Shown one piece after another: positions 1-8,436 of a DNA stretch of 64,000 bases (positions are counted from its first letter, which is position 1; each line of letters opens with the position of its first letter). The stretch is from SZUA-448 sp045627185 (lineage in GTDB: Bacteria > Bacillota > Clostridia > Lachnospirales > Lachnospiraceae), in assembly GCA_045627185.1 (NCBI GenBank), contig JAZQNE010000026.1, forward strand, positions 31,252 to 95,251. The letters run 5' to 3'. The notes beneath the pieces are model-generated. The model searched no databases. It saw only the letters and a list, made by a program, of their open reading frames with translations, and was not told the DNA's origin. The position numbers were made by a program, and so were the translations under genes.

Positions 1-794
1 CTGCATCTTGGAAAATCATCAAGAAAAACATCAACAAGTCCGGGCTCCGCACCACGAAACGCATAGATGCTCTGGTCATCATCTCCCACTACAAACAGAT
101 TGTTAAGCGGAGCCGCCAGAAGCCTTACCGTTTCATACTGCAGCCGGTTAATATCCTGAAATTCGTCAACCAGAATGTATTTGTACTTGTTCTGCCAGGT
201 TTTACGGACAGCACCGTCATTTTTCAGAAGCTTAAGGCACTCGGAAAGAATATCGTCGAAATCAATCTTGGAAGCCTTTTTCATTTCCAGCCTGTATTTT
301 TCAAGGATGGTCTCAAACTCCGCAGCCGTGCAAGGCAGTCCCAGGCGGCTGTCATTTTTTAATACACCGCTTTTTCTGCGGCTGATTTCGCTCAGAAGGC
401 GCTTGAAATCCTCCTGAACATAGGAATGGTCCGGATGCATTGCGTACAGCTCACGGCTGAGAATCTTGTACTGATCCGAAACTGAAATAATGGATTTAGC
501 GCTTATTCCCGCGCTTTCCCGTAAAATTTTAAAAAAAACGGCGTGGAAGGTTCCGAAAGCCACTCCGTAACCGGAGACCGATGCCTTTTTCAGGTATCTC
601 TGCTTCATTTCTTCCGCTGCCGCTTTGGTAAAGGTGATAACAAGAATCTGCTCAGCAGGCACCTTCAGGTCATTTACAAGCCTGAGTACCCTGCCTGTTA
701 TCACCGCCGTTTTCCCGGAACCCGGGCCTGCCAGAACAAGGCAGGGCCCGCTTCCGTGGTTAATTGCTTCATTTTGTTCCTGATTAAAATTCAT
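1..794 (-). CDS. UvrD/PcrA-type ATP-dependent DNA helicase, N-terminal part (cut by window edge)
   Basis: Superfamily 1 3'-5' DNA helicase involved in repair and replication. About 264 residues are present, read leftwards from an ATG at 794; the rest lies outside the window. Visible motifs in order: Walker A AGPGSGKTAVI near residue 22-32, a DEAxQ-like Walker B read as VDEFQDINRL, and motif III GDDDQSIYAFRGA. An overlapping ATG at 798 is in another frame and soon stops. It follows gltX on the same strand after 77 bp, so the two may be co-transcribed. Whether it is PcrA, UvrD or a shorter UvrD-like protein cannot be told without the C-terminus. Confidence 0.9.
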   Translation of the reverse strand, partial: MNFNQEQNEAINHGSGPCLVLAGPGSGKTAVITGRVLRLVNDLKVPAEQILVITFTKAAAEEMKQRYLKKASVSGYGVAFGTFHAVFFKILRESAGISAKSIISVSDQYKILSRELYAMHPDHSYVQEDFKRLLSEISRRKSGVLKNDSRLGLPCTAAEFETILEKYRLEMKKASKIDFDDILSECLKLLKNDGAVRKTWQNKYKYILVDEFQDINRLQYETVRLLAAPLNNLFVVGDDDQSIYAFRGAEPGLVDVFLDDFPRC

Positions 795-871
795 GCATTA
801 ATACGGATCAATGCTGATGTTAAACAGATGTTGCAAAGCCCGCATTTCTGCAGGGTCTGTATCACTTTGTA

Positions 872-2353
872 TTACGCATTCTGTACTGCTTTCTCTAACT
901 TTTCAATACCGATGCGGATACGACGCAGGCTTTCATCCTTGCCAAGGATGCTCATGATTTCATAAGCACCGCCGGGAGTCATCTGCTTGCCGGAAACTGC
1001 TGTACGTACAGGCCAAAGAGCCACACCGTTCTTAATTTCCTTCTCTGCAACATAGTTCATCAGCAGAGCTTCAATTGCGGATACGGAATATTCCTCAAGT
1101 GCCTCAAAACGGGGAAGTAAATCCTTAAGCACCTGAAGAGAATTCTCGCTGTTGGTTTTCATCTTCTTATGGGTGTACATCTCAACATCGTAATCAGGCA
1201 GTTCTTCAAAGAAATCAATCTTCTCAGCGATGTCACAGAAGGTCTCAATACGGCTCTTTACAAGATCGGCAATGAATCTTAAATCATAATCCTTTGTGAT
1301 GGTCTTCTTAATGTAAGGAATGGCCTCTTCATAGTATTTTTCATTGTCCATTGCCTTAATGTATTCACCGTTCATCCAGCGCAGCTTGTTCATATCGAAA
1401 ACTGCGGGTGATTTGCTGATGTGGCGGTAATCAAAGGCTTCAATAAGCTCCTGAAGTGAGAAAATTTCACGGTTATCCTCAGGGCTCCAGCCGCAGAGTG
1501 CGATGAAGTTTACAATGGCTTCCGTTACAAAGCCCTGCTCAAGCAAATCTTCAAAGGATGAGTGGCCGCTTCTCTTTGAAAGTTTCTTATGCTCTTCATT
1601 AGTAAGCAGCGGGCAGTGAACATAAATGGGCTCCTGCCAGCCGAATGCCTGATAAAGACGGGTGTACTTGGGTGTTGAGGAAAGATATTCATTTCCTCTT
1701 ACAACGTGTGTGATGCCCATCAGATGGTCATCAATAACGTTTGCAAAATTGTAGGTAGGATAGCCGTCTGACTTGATAAGAATCATGTCATCAAGTTCAT
1801 CATTATTAACGGTAATATCACCATAAATAGCGTCCGTGAAGGTTGTTGTGCCTTCTGCAGGGATATTCTGACGAATAACAAAAGGCTTGCCCTCTGCAAG
1901 ATTCTTCTCAATTTCTTCTTTGGGAAGATACAGACAGTGCTTGTCGTACTTGGTGATAACCTTTGCTTCGTCGTCCTCATCCTCTGATACGGATGTTTTA
2001 AGGGTTTCAAGACGTTCCTTGTCACAGAAGCAGTAATAAGCCTCACCTTTTTCGATAAGCTGCTTTGCATACTTCATATAAATACCGGTTTTCATACGCT
2101 CAGACTGAACATACGGGCCAAAACCTTTATCCTTGTCAGGACCTTCATCATGCTTAAGGCCTGTCTTTTCCATGGTTCTGTAAATAATATCTACAGCGCC
2201 TTCAACAAAGCGCTCCTGGTCTGTATCTTCAATACGGAGAATAAAGTCTCCGCCTTCGTGCTTGGCGATAAGGAATTCATACAAAGCTGTCCTAAGGTTA
2301 CCTACATGCATCCTTCCTGTGGGGCTGGGTGCAAAACGTGTTCTGATTTTCAT
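872..2353 (-). CDS. gltX: Glutamate--tRNA ligase
   Basis: Class I aminoacyl-tRNA synthetase charging tRNA(Glu) (and, in many Firmicutes, tRNA(Gln) for later transamidation). 493 residues, the usual length. The N-terminus has the HIGH-class signature as PSPTGRMHVGNLRTAL near residues 10-25, and the KMSKS-class loop is KKLSKRSG near residue 250. The C-terminal part is the alpha-helical anticodon-binding region. The start follows a GGAGG site six bases upstream. It stands after the ASKHA protein gene and before the helicase gene, with its own likely promoter at 2435-2463. Identification is secure; discrimination between tRNA(Glu)-only and non-discriminating forms is not possible by eye. Confidence 0.97.
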   Translation of the reverse strand: MKIRTRFAPSPTGRMHVGNLRTALYEFLIAKHEGGDFILRIEDTDQERFVEGAVDIIYRTMEKTGLKHDEGPDKDKGFGPYVQSERMKTGIYMKYAKQLIEKGEAYYCFCDKERLETLKTSVSEDEDDEAKVITKYDKHCLYLPKEEIEKNLAEGKPFVIRQNIPAEGTTTFTDAIYGDITVNNDELDDMILIKSDGYPTYNFANVIDDHLMGITHVVRGNEYLSSTPKYTRLYQAFGWQEPIYVHCPLLTNEEHKKLSKRSGHSSFEDLLEQGFVTEAIVNFIALCGWSPEDNREIFSLQELIEAFDYRHISKSPAVFDMNKLRWMNGEYIKAMDNEKYYEEAIPYIKKTITKDYDLRFIADLVKSRIETFCDIAEKIDFFEELPDYDVEMYTHKKMKTNSENSLQVLKDLLPRFEALEEYSVSAIEALLMNYVAEKEIKNGVALWPVRTAVSGKQMTPGGAYEIMSILGKDESLRRIRIGIEKLEKAVQNA

Positions 2354-2434
2354 TTTTCCTCCTGCAGATACTGCGAATATTTGTCGGGTCGTGGTCCGAC
2401 ATGTACGGGGTCTGCCTTCCCGTATGTAAATTAT

Positions 2435-2463
2435 TTACTATCACATTTTGGCGCTATTGTCAA
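2435..2463 (-). promoter_or_regulatory. Likely promoter of gltX
   Basis: On the minus strand a perfect -35 TTGACA (2458-2463) stands 17 bp from TAGTAA (2435-2440), preceded by TGA as in extended -10 promoters. The -10 box is poor. The leader to gltX also holds a small hairpin (arms near 2399-2410 and 2419-2427), but no T-box signature. Confidence 0.5.
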
Positions 2464-2509
2464 GTACTAATCCATTTGCAGATGATTGATACCGGGTATT
2501 CGAAAATAT

Positions 2510-4096
2510 TCAAAAATTCATAAACTTAAAGAACAGTGTCTCAAAATCCGATTCACCCGCAACAGGTATTTCCTGCGTGAAATGTGCTATGTGGTTCAGC
2601 CGCTCCAAAACTACTTCTTTTCTGCCGTTAAGGAATCCCACGGCAGCTTTTTGAAGGCCAAGAATGCAACTGTTTCCAACGCATGATATTATATCATTTT
2701 CGGGGAAAAATCCAAGTTCTTTTATTCGTGAAATATCAATTCCGATGCCAAAGCCGCCCGCCAGATAAATGTCGGGCAATTCACGGGATACTTCCGATGT
2801 TTCTCCGGCTGTTCCGGTTTCTTCATCAGGTCCGTTTTTCAGCAGCAGCTCCGCAACAGCCCTTACAGCGCCTTTTGCAAGCTGAAGTTCACGTATATCC
2901 TTCTGTAAAAGAACAAGCGGCTCTCCGTTTTCCTTTTCCGCAAAAGCAAAACCGCGGTCAAAAAATTCTTCGCGAAACGTCCCGTATTCGTCAATTATTT
3001 CATTTCTTCGCAGTTCCGAAACAAGCTCCAAAAGCCCGCTGCCGCAGATTCCCAAGGGGTTTGCATTGTCAGCGGTTTCGGTTTCTATGGTGCCATTATT
3101 GATTCTGACACTTGTGACCGCTCCCGAAACGCAGCCCATTCCGCATGATATATTACCGCCTTCAAATGCCGGACCGGCAGCAGCACTTGCCGTAAAAAGC
3201 TTTCCGTTTTGGGCAAGAACCATTTCTCCGTTTGTACCAAGGTCCATAAGAAGCGTAGCCTTCTGCCTGTTATCAAGATCAAGTCCATAAATTCCGGAAA
3301 CTATATCCGCACCAACAAATGCGCTGATTCCCGGCATAACAAACAGCTCTGTGCCGTCAAAATCCCCTTCGAATAATTCACCTGCATCAAGTGTTTCCGC
3401 TTCAAGGTTAAACGGCTTAAAAGGATATTTCGCAAGACCTGTGCAGTCATATCCGCGTAAAAGATGGAGCATGGCCGTATTTCCCGCAATAAGAATATAG
3501 CGTATATTTTTTGTGTTTTCCGAAAGCATGCCCAAAGCTTCACGCAATTTACGGACAACAGCTTTCCGCAGCATTTCACCTTCTCCATCGTTTGAGGCCT
3601 TAATGCGGCTTATAACATCTGCTCCGAAGGATGCCTGCGGATTGAGAAAGCATTGTGATTTCAGAACATCTCCGTTTGAATTAAGCAAAGCACAGACAAC
3701 GGTGGTAGTTCCAACATCAGCAATAATACATTTTTCTTCAATGGTACTGTCTGCAGCTTTATTCGCGCAAGGCTCCCCGTCGGTTTCACTCTCCCACATT
3801 ATATGGGGTGTCCGGTTCGAAATTCCCGCTATAACAGGTGTACCGATATCAGGAATTTCAACTGTCAGTTCACCGTCCGAGTAGGAAGTGCACGCAAGAC
3901 GCCAGCCTTCATCGCATTTTTGCTTGCCAAATATATTTATGTCACGGTTCCCGGGTGTTACATGGCCTTCAATAATTCTTACACGGCATTTCCCACAGGT
4001 TCCGTTTCCGCCACAGGCTGCAGGCACCTGAATTCCAAGTGCCTGCAACTGCTCAAGAATACATTTATTCGGTTGGGGTGGTAATTTTACTGTCAT
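2510..4096 (-). CDS. RACo-like [2Fe-2S] ferredoxin / ASKHA-domain protein (DUF4445 family)
   Basis: 528 residues. The N-terminus is a plant-type ferredoxin domain with cluster ligands C28, C34, C37 and C69 (CX5CX2C then a distant Cys). The rest is an actin-like ATPase fold: phosphate-1 loop ADVGTTTVVCALL (about residue 133), phosphate-2 loop LMDLGTNGE (about 270), and a glycine-rich GGFGIGIDI segment near the C-terminus. Known relatives (RamA, RACo) use ATP and electrons to reduce cobalt in corrinoid proteins back to Co(I). No corrinoid protein or methyltransferase gene is in this window, so the partner is unknown. It starts 43 bp after the GH31 gene, with GGAG before the ATG. Family assignment is firm; substrate is inference. 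Confidence 0.85.
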   Translation of the reverse strand: MTVKLPPQPNKCILEQLQALGIQVPAACGGNGTCGKCRVRIIEGHVTPGNRDINIFGKQKCDEGWRLACTSYSDGELTVEIPDIGTPVIAGISNRTPHIMWESETDGEPCANKAADSTIEEKCIIADVGTTTVVCALLNSNGDVLKSQCFLNPQASFGADVISRIKASNDGEGEMLRKAVVRKLREALGMLSENTKNIRYILIAGNTAMLHLLRGYDCTGLAKYPFKPFNLEAETLDAGELFEGDFDGTELFVMPGISAFVGADIVSGIYGLDLDNRQKATLLMDLGTNGEMVLAQNGKLFTASAAAGPAFEGGNISCGMGCVSGAVTSVRINNGTIETETADNANPLGICGSGLLELVSELRRNEIIDEYGTFREEFFDRGFAFAEKENGEPLVLLQKDIRELQLAKGAVRAVAELLLKNGPDEETGTAGETSEVSRELPDIYLAGGFGIGIDISRIKELGFFPENDIISCVGNSCILGLQKAAVGFLNGRKEVVLERLNHIAHFTQEIPVAGESDFETLFFKFMNF

Positions 4097-4139
4097 TTAT
4101 GCTCCGTATAAGCCAGGCCTTTGAGGCCTGTCCAAAAAA

Positions 4140-6482
4140 TCATTCAAGTTCTACCGTAAAGCTTCCTTTTCCTGCAGGCAGAATGATTGTATCATTTCCA
4201 AGAATCTCGCAGTTTTTACCGTGAGCAGGACTGTTAACAAGGCAGAGTGAGAAGTTTTTCAAGGCCTCATTTACGGTAATTGTAACAGTTTTTCCGTTTC
4301 TTACAACTTCAACATCTATCTCAAGTTCAGCATCCGGGCTGTAAATCCGTGCGGTTGCGGGTACATTCTCCGAAAGCTCATAAACCCTGAGTTTTGCACC
4401 GTTTGCGTAATCATAAACAGCATCCGTGTTTTGTGAGCCGACAGCAACAATCGAATTAGGACGTACATACAGTGGAATCGAGCAATAGCCTGTCTTTTCC
4501 TCATACCAGCGGCCGCCCTGCTTTGTTTCGCCCGTGAAGAAGTCAGTCCAGGTACCTTCGGGAAGATAGAAACTGCCAAGGCTTTCATCGTTGAAAACAG
4601 GCGCTACAAGAAGGGAATCGCCCATCATGTACTGCTTGTCAAGATAGCCGCAGTTTTTGTCACCGGTAAACTCAAGAACCATTGAACGCATCATGGGAAC
4701 ACCGGTTTTGCTTGCATTTACAGCCATTGAATAAAGGTAAGGCATTAGTGAAGCCTTAAGTTTTGTAAAGAATCTTACAACATCAACGGCTTCTTCATCA
4801 TATGCCCACGGAACCCTGTAGGAGCTGCTTCCGTGCAGTCGCGAATGCGATGAAAGCAGGCCAAATGCAGCCCAGCGCTTGTAAACGTCAGGTGTTGAAG
4901 TGTTTTCAAAACCGCCTATGTCATGGCTCCAGAAACCAAATCCGGACATGGTAAATGAAAGGCCGCCACGCAGGCTTTCTTCCATTGATTCATAATCAGA
5001 CCAGCAGTCACCGCCCCAGTGAACGGGGAATTTCTGGCCGCCCACGGTTGCTGAGCGGGCAAAAAGAACGGCTTCCTTTGTACCGCGTTTACGCTCAATC
5101 AGTTCATAAACAGCCTTGTTGTACAGATAAGTATAGTAGTTATGCATCTTTTCGGGATCCGAGCCGTCAAAATATGCACAATCAACAGGTATTCTCTCAC
5201 CAAAATCGGTTTTGAAGCAGTCAACGCCCATATCAAGCAGTGTTTCAAGTTTTCCGCAGAACCATTCGGTAGCGGCCGGATTTGTAAAATCAACAATAGC
5301 CATGCCGGGCTGCCACATATCCCACTGCCATACATCACCGTTCTTACGTTTTATAAAATAGCCCTTTTCAGCGCCTTCGGCGAAAAGTACGGACTCCTGG
5401 GCAATATAAGGATTAATCCAGACACATATTTTCTTGCCTTTTTCACGGATTCGTTTCAGCATACCCTGCGGGTCGGGGAAAATCTTCGAATCCCAGCACA
5501 AATCGGTCCAACAGAAATCCTTCATCCAGCAGCAGTCAAAATGAAATACCTTAAGCGGAATTCCGCGTCTGTCCATTTCATCTATGAAGTACATAACCGT
5601 ATCTTCATCATAATTGGTTGTAAACGATGTTGACAGCCACAAGCCGAATGTCCAGGGTGCCGGAAGTGCGGGACGCCCCGTAAGCCCGGTGTAATTAGTC
5701 AGAACATCTTTCATTTCCGGTCCGTTTATGACAAAATAATCAAGTTTTTCACCGGCAACAGAAAAGCCGGCCTTTGTCACAAATTCCGTTCCAAGTTCGA
5801 ATTCTACGGTTTCAGGGTGGTTTACAAACACGCCATAGCCCTTGTTTGAAATATAGAACGGTATGTTTTTATAACTCTGCGATGTGCTTGTTCCGCCGTC
5901 TTCATTGCGGATAATTACAGTCTGACCGTTTTTAACAAATGGCGTAAAGCGCTCACCCGTGCCGTAGAGCAGTTCACCCACACCGATTGAAAGCTGTTCA
6001 CGGATATAGGTGTTGTCCGGTGTGTCGTAAGCATAACCCTTCCAGTCGGTTTTCATGCAGGCAAGGTCACCCGGTGCACTGGCAGTAAGCTTTTTTCCAT
6101 CGCTGTAATAAGTCATTGACCAGGGTTTTTTATTGATAACCAGAGAAAGCTTTCCGCTGCGTACAGTAACCTCATGCTCAGTTTCATAAACATCAAGCTT
6201 CTGTTCTTCATACGGTTTTCCGTCAGAAAAAAGTTCAAACTCCGGTGTTTTTTTCTGCACACCTGCAAAATGACAGGTTTCCACGCGTAAAATTTCCGGT
6301 GCGGGAGACGTGATTCTTACTGTAAGATTGATTCCCTCAAGCATATCGCCTTTGCCTCTGATAACACTTGTAGGCGCGCAGAAAACAACTGAGGTATCAT
6401 TGATATGTGTGTAATATGCCTCGCTCGGTGAAAAGCGCGCATAATGCTCCTTAAGGAGCCAGCAGCCGTTATGAAACTTCAT
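4140..6482 (-). CDS. Alpha-xylosidase, glycoside hydrolase family 31
   Basis: 780 residues, the length of YicI-type alpha-xylosidases. The (beta/alpha)8 barrel carries the GH31 signature KTDFGE with nucleophile D426, and acid/base D492 in GGDCWSD; the 66-residue gap is the same as in E. coli YicI (D416/D482). The N-terminal beta-sandwich and C-terminal WTDFFTGE segment are also typical. It has no signal peptide, so it acts inside the cell, probably on isoprimeverose-like xylosides or other alpha-glycosides taken up by a transporter not present here. ATG follows GGAGG by six bases. A promoter (6534-6562) lies just upstream. It reads into the RACo-like gene, though no functional link is obvious. 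Confidence 0.92.
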   Translation of the reverse strand: MKFHNGCWLLKEHYARFSPSEAYYTHINDTSVVFCAPTSVIRGKGDMLEGINLTVRITSPAPEILRVETCHFAGVQKKTPEFELFSDGKPYEEQKLDVYETEHEVTVRSGKLSLVINKKPWSMTYYSDGKKLTASAPGDLACMKTDWKGYAYDTPDNTYIREQLSIGVGELLYGTGERFTPFVKNGQTVIIRNEDGGTSTSQSYKNIPFYISNKGYGVFVNHPETVEFELGTEFVTKAGFSVAGEKLDYFVINGPEMKDVLTNYTGLTGRPALPAPWTFGLWLSTSFTTNYDEDTVMYFIDEMDRRGIPLKVFHFDCCWMKDFCWTDLCWDSKIFPDPQGMLKRIREKGKKICVWINPYIAQESVLFAEGAEKGYFIKRKNGDVWQWDMWQPGMAIVDFTNPAATEWFCGKLETLLDMGVDCFKTDFGERIPVDCAYFDGSDPEKMHNYYTYLYNKAVYELIERKRGTKEAVLFARSATVGGQKFPVHWGGDCWSDYESMEESLRGGLSFTMSGFGFWSHDIGGFENTSTPDVYKRWAAFGLLSSHSRLHGSSSYRVPWAYDEEAVDVVRFFTKLKASLMPYLYSMAVNASKTGVPMMRSMVLEFTGDKNCGYLDKQYMMGDSLLVAPVFNDESLGSFYLPEGTWTDFFTGETKQGGRWYEEKTGYCSIPLYVRPNSIVAVGSQNTDAVYDYANGAKLRVYELSENVPATARIYSPDAELEIDVEVVRNGKTVTITVNEALKNFSLCLVNSPAHGKNCEILGNDTIILPAGKGSFTVELE

Positions 6483-6505
6483 GGGTAACCTCCGGATAAA
6501 ATAGT

Positions 6506-6533
6506 AAAAGCGAAGTCCAAGGACTCCGCTTTT
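6506..6533. terminator. Hairpin terminator between the 251-residue exported protein gene and the GH31 gene
   Basis: Thirteen-bp arms AAAAGCGAAGTCC (6506-6518) and GGACTCCGCTTTT (6521-6533) with one wobble pair and a two-base gap. It lies downstream of the minus-strand gene ending at 6599, followed by a weak T tract (ACTATTTTAT). It also sits right after the -10 box of the GH31 promoter, so the GH31 transcript would begin inside it. Confidence 0.55.
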
Positions 6534-6562
6534 ATTTTACTTCTAACTGCAATTAAGTGCAA
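6534..6562 (-). promoter_or_regulatory. Likely promoter of the GH31 gene
   Basis: TTGCAC (6557-6562), 17-bp spacer, TAAAAT (6534-6539) on the minus strand. The decamer ACTGCAATTA occurs twice around it (about 6546 and 6582), which could be a regulator site, but this is only a guess. Confidence 0.55.
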
Positions 6563-6598
6563 GTTTGAGGTATATATTTTACTGCAATTACATGTTTT

Positions 6599-7354
6599 TT
6601 ATTTTGCTTCTGCCATCTTTCTGTCCAAATACACTATAAAGAAATCGAAAGCGTATGTTGCCGGATGCCAGCAAAGAATGCTTCCATCCTCCTTATGTTC
6701 CGCTTCCCTGAATTCCTGATTGTCCTTTTCTGCAATAGCTTTAAATACTTTTTTGTTTTCATCAGCTTCATCAGACATAGCATTAGGATATTCTGCAGAG
6801 CTAAACGTTCCCGTTAAATATGCACGATATAAGTATTCAATATAATGGCCAATACCTTCCATCTTAGGGTAAGCCTCTGAATGAGCCTGTACATATTTAT
6901 AAATTGTCAGATATCCGTCCGGATCGTTTTCCTTAATGAAGCTCATCATTTCCGCGGCTTTTGGAGTCTGAAAATACGGAAAGGCCTCATTTTCAAAAAT
7001 CAGCAACGGAATTTGATATGCCTCTTCCATCCATTCCTCCAGTAATTTATCAAACTTTGCGCATACACCTTTCTGGTCCAGTTCAGCAATTTTTGCTGCA
7101 AGGAAATCATTTTGCTCGTCACTGAGCTCCTCAATGCGATGAACCGTCAGCCCCCTTGCAACGCTTTCCTCATATGTCATGTCCGGAACAGGAGTCGAAA
7201 CCTTTTGGGAGGCTGATGCAGGGTTTTCAACATTAGTTTTATTTTCATCATTTTTTCCCGAAGCAGAAATACTGTTGTCTTTCAGCAGAAATACTGTAAC
7301 TGCTCCAAGCATCAAAACTACAAGCAACGAAGAAACAAGAATTCTTTTTTTCAT
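6599..7354 (-). CDS. Exported or membrane-anchored protein of unknown function
   Basis: 251 residues. The N-terminus MKKRILVSSLLVVLMLGAV is a signal peptide or anchor; no lipobox Cys is present. After a Ser/Asn-rich linker (about residues 30-60) comes an acidic, mostly helical domain rich in Glu, Tyr and Ala, with single Cys residues near 98 and 230. No family is recognised. ATG is preceded by AGAGGAGG, and a strong promoter is at 7399-7427, so this is a single-gene unit. The region 7428-7634 upstream is very AT-rich and shows no supportable gene. Confidence 0.8.
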   Translation of the reverse strand: MKKRILVSSLLVVLMLGAVTVFLLKDNSISASGKNDENKTNVENPASASQKVSTPVPDMTYEESVARGLTVHRIEELSDEQNDFLAAKIAELDQKGVCAKFDKLLEEWMEEAYQIPLLIFENEAFPYFQTPKAAEMMSFIKENDPDGYLTIYKYVQAHSEAYPKMEGIGHYIEYLYRAYLTGTFSSAEYPNAMSDEADENKKVFKAIAEKDNQEFREAEHKEDGSILCWHPATYAFDFFIVYLDRKMAEAK

Positions 7355-7398
7355 TAGTTCAACCTCCTCTTTCGATTCATATTATCTATTCTGATAGT

Positions 7399-7427
7399 AT
7401 TTTATCGAATTAGTTTTGTCTTGTCAA
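7399..7427 (-). promoter_or_regulatory. Promoter of the 251-residue exported protein gene
   Basis: Consensus -35 TTGACA (7422-7427), 17-bp spacer, -10 TAAAAT (7399-7404), about 45 bp before the start codon. Confidence 0.75.
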
Positions 7428-7634
7428 CCATTATTTTATTGAAATAAAAAAAATAATAAAAATAATAAAAAACAGGTATACAAACCATAAACTACGTGGT
7501 AATATTTCGATTTGCTTCTTCTGTTGTCCGTAACCAACTATATTGCCAAGCCTGTTGATAAAGTTCCTAATGCAAATAATGTCATCGGATTTGATATCAT
7601 CAGCCCCGATGCCATTTTTGCCGTATTATTTTTT

Positions 7635-8414
7635 TCACGCATTATACATAATCACGGCCGCAGCCACAGCTGCATTAAGTGATTCCAGTTTTCCCGCCAT
7701 GGGTATGCGGATACAGTGATCGGCCGCTTCAGCAGTTTCTTTCTTCAGACCGTTTGCCTCATTGCCTATAAGGAATGCTGCCCGGCTATCATACTTAACA
7801 AGCTTAAAGTTTTCAGATCCTGCAAGATATGCAGCATAAGTTGTAACATTGTATTTTCTAAGCATTTCAAGCAATTTCGCCGTATCATTTGCCATAACAA
7901 AAGGAACGCGGAAAATCGAACCCATTGTGGCACGTACAACCTTCGGGTTGAAAATATCAACACAGTCTCCGCCCGCAATCACAAGGTCCATACCGGCCCC
8001 CTCAGAGGTTCTGAGAATCGTGCCCATATTTCCCGGATCGCGCAAATCTTCAAGGAAAAGAATCCGAAGCGGTCCTTTTGCAGAAAGTATTTCTTCCGCA
8101 TTGTACTCAGGCTGCTTTGCAACGCAAAGAATCCCCTGTGGAGTAACGGTTTCAGCAACACTGTCAAAAACACTGTCCTTAACAACTTCGAAGTTTTTCC
8201 CGGCAAAAAGCCTTGTTTTATCAGCCTCCGAGAGTCCGTTGAAATAGCTTTCCGATGCGTAAACGCTCACTATTTTTTCGGGGCAGTCGCGCAACAGCTC
8301 GCCGTAAAGCTTAATACCTTCACAAACAAAAACCTTATCGTTTTCCCTTTGTTTGCGCTTTGCAAGCAGCTGCTTCAGATATTTAATTTTGTCATTTGAT
8401 GTTGATGTAATCAT
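7635..8414 (-). CDS. TrmH/SpoU-family RNA 2'-O-ribose methyltransferase
   Basis: 259 residues. S-adenosylmethionine-dependent methylation of a ribose in rRNA or tRNA by a SPOUT (knotted) enzyme. The N-terminal part (1-95) is a substrate-binding domain starting MITSTSNDKIKYLKQL. The catalytic half has motif 1 LEDLRDPGNMGTILRTSE, motif 2 around FLIGNEANGLKKE, and motif 3 RIPMAGKLESLNAAVAAAV, all standard. It is the last gene of the rpmE-DUF1385-prmC-prfA unit, 22 bp after prfA, and the company of translation genes fits rRNA modification. The exact target nucleotide cannot be read from the sequence. Confidence 0.9.
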   Translation of the reverse strand: MITSTSNDKIKYLKQLLAKRKQRENDKVFVCEGIKLYGELLRDCPEKIVSVYASESYFNGLSEADKTRLFAGKNFEVVKDSVFDSVAETVTPQGILCVAKQPEYNAEEILSAKGPLRILFLEDLRDPGNMGTILRTSEGAGMDLVIAGGDCVDIFNPKVVRATMGSIFRVPFVMANDTAKLLEMLRKYNVTTYAAYLAGSENFKLVKYDSRAAFLIGNEANGLKKETAEAADHCIRIPMAGKLESLNAAVAAAVIMYNA

Positions 8415-8436
8415 CTGCTGCCTTTCGCGAAACTCC

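Noticed and set aside
2370..2460. Possible T-box leader before gltX
   Set aside because: Two small hairpins are present, but no T-box AGGGTGGNACCGCG-type sequence is found.
4114..4130. CAGGCCT/AGGCCTG hairpin between the GH31 and RACo-like genes as terminator
   Set aside because: No T tract follows on the transcribed strand.
7538..7615. 25-codon hydrophobic ORF on the minus strand downstream of the SpoU methyltransferase gene
   Set aside because: It starts ATG GCA TCG and reads like a membrane peptide, but it has no ribosome site or promoter and no recognised relatives.
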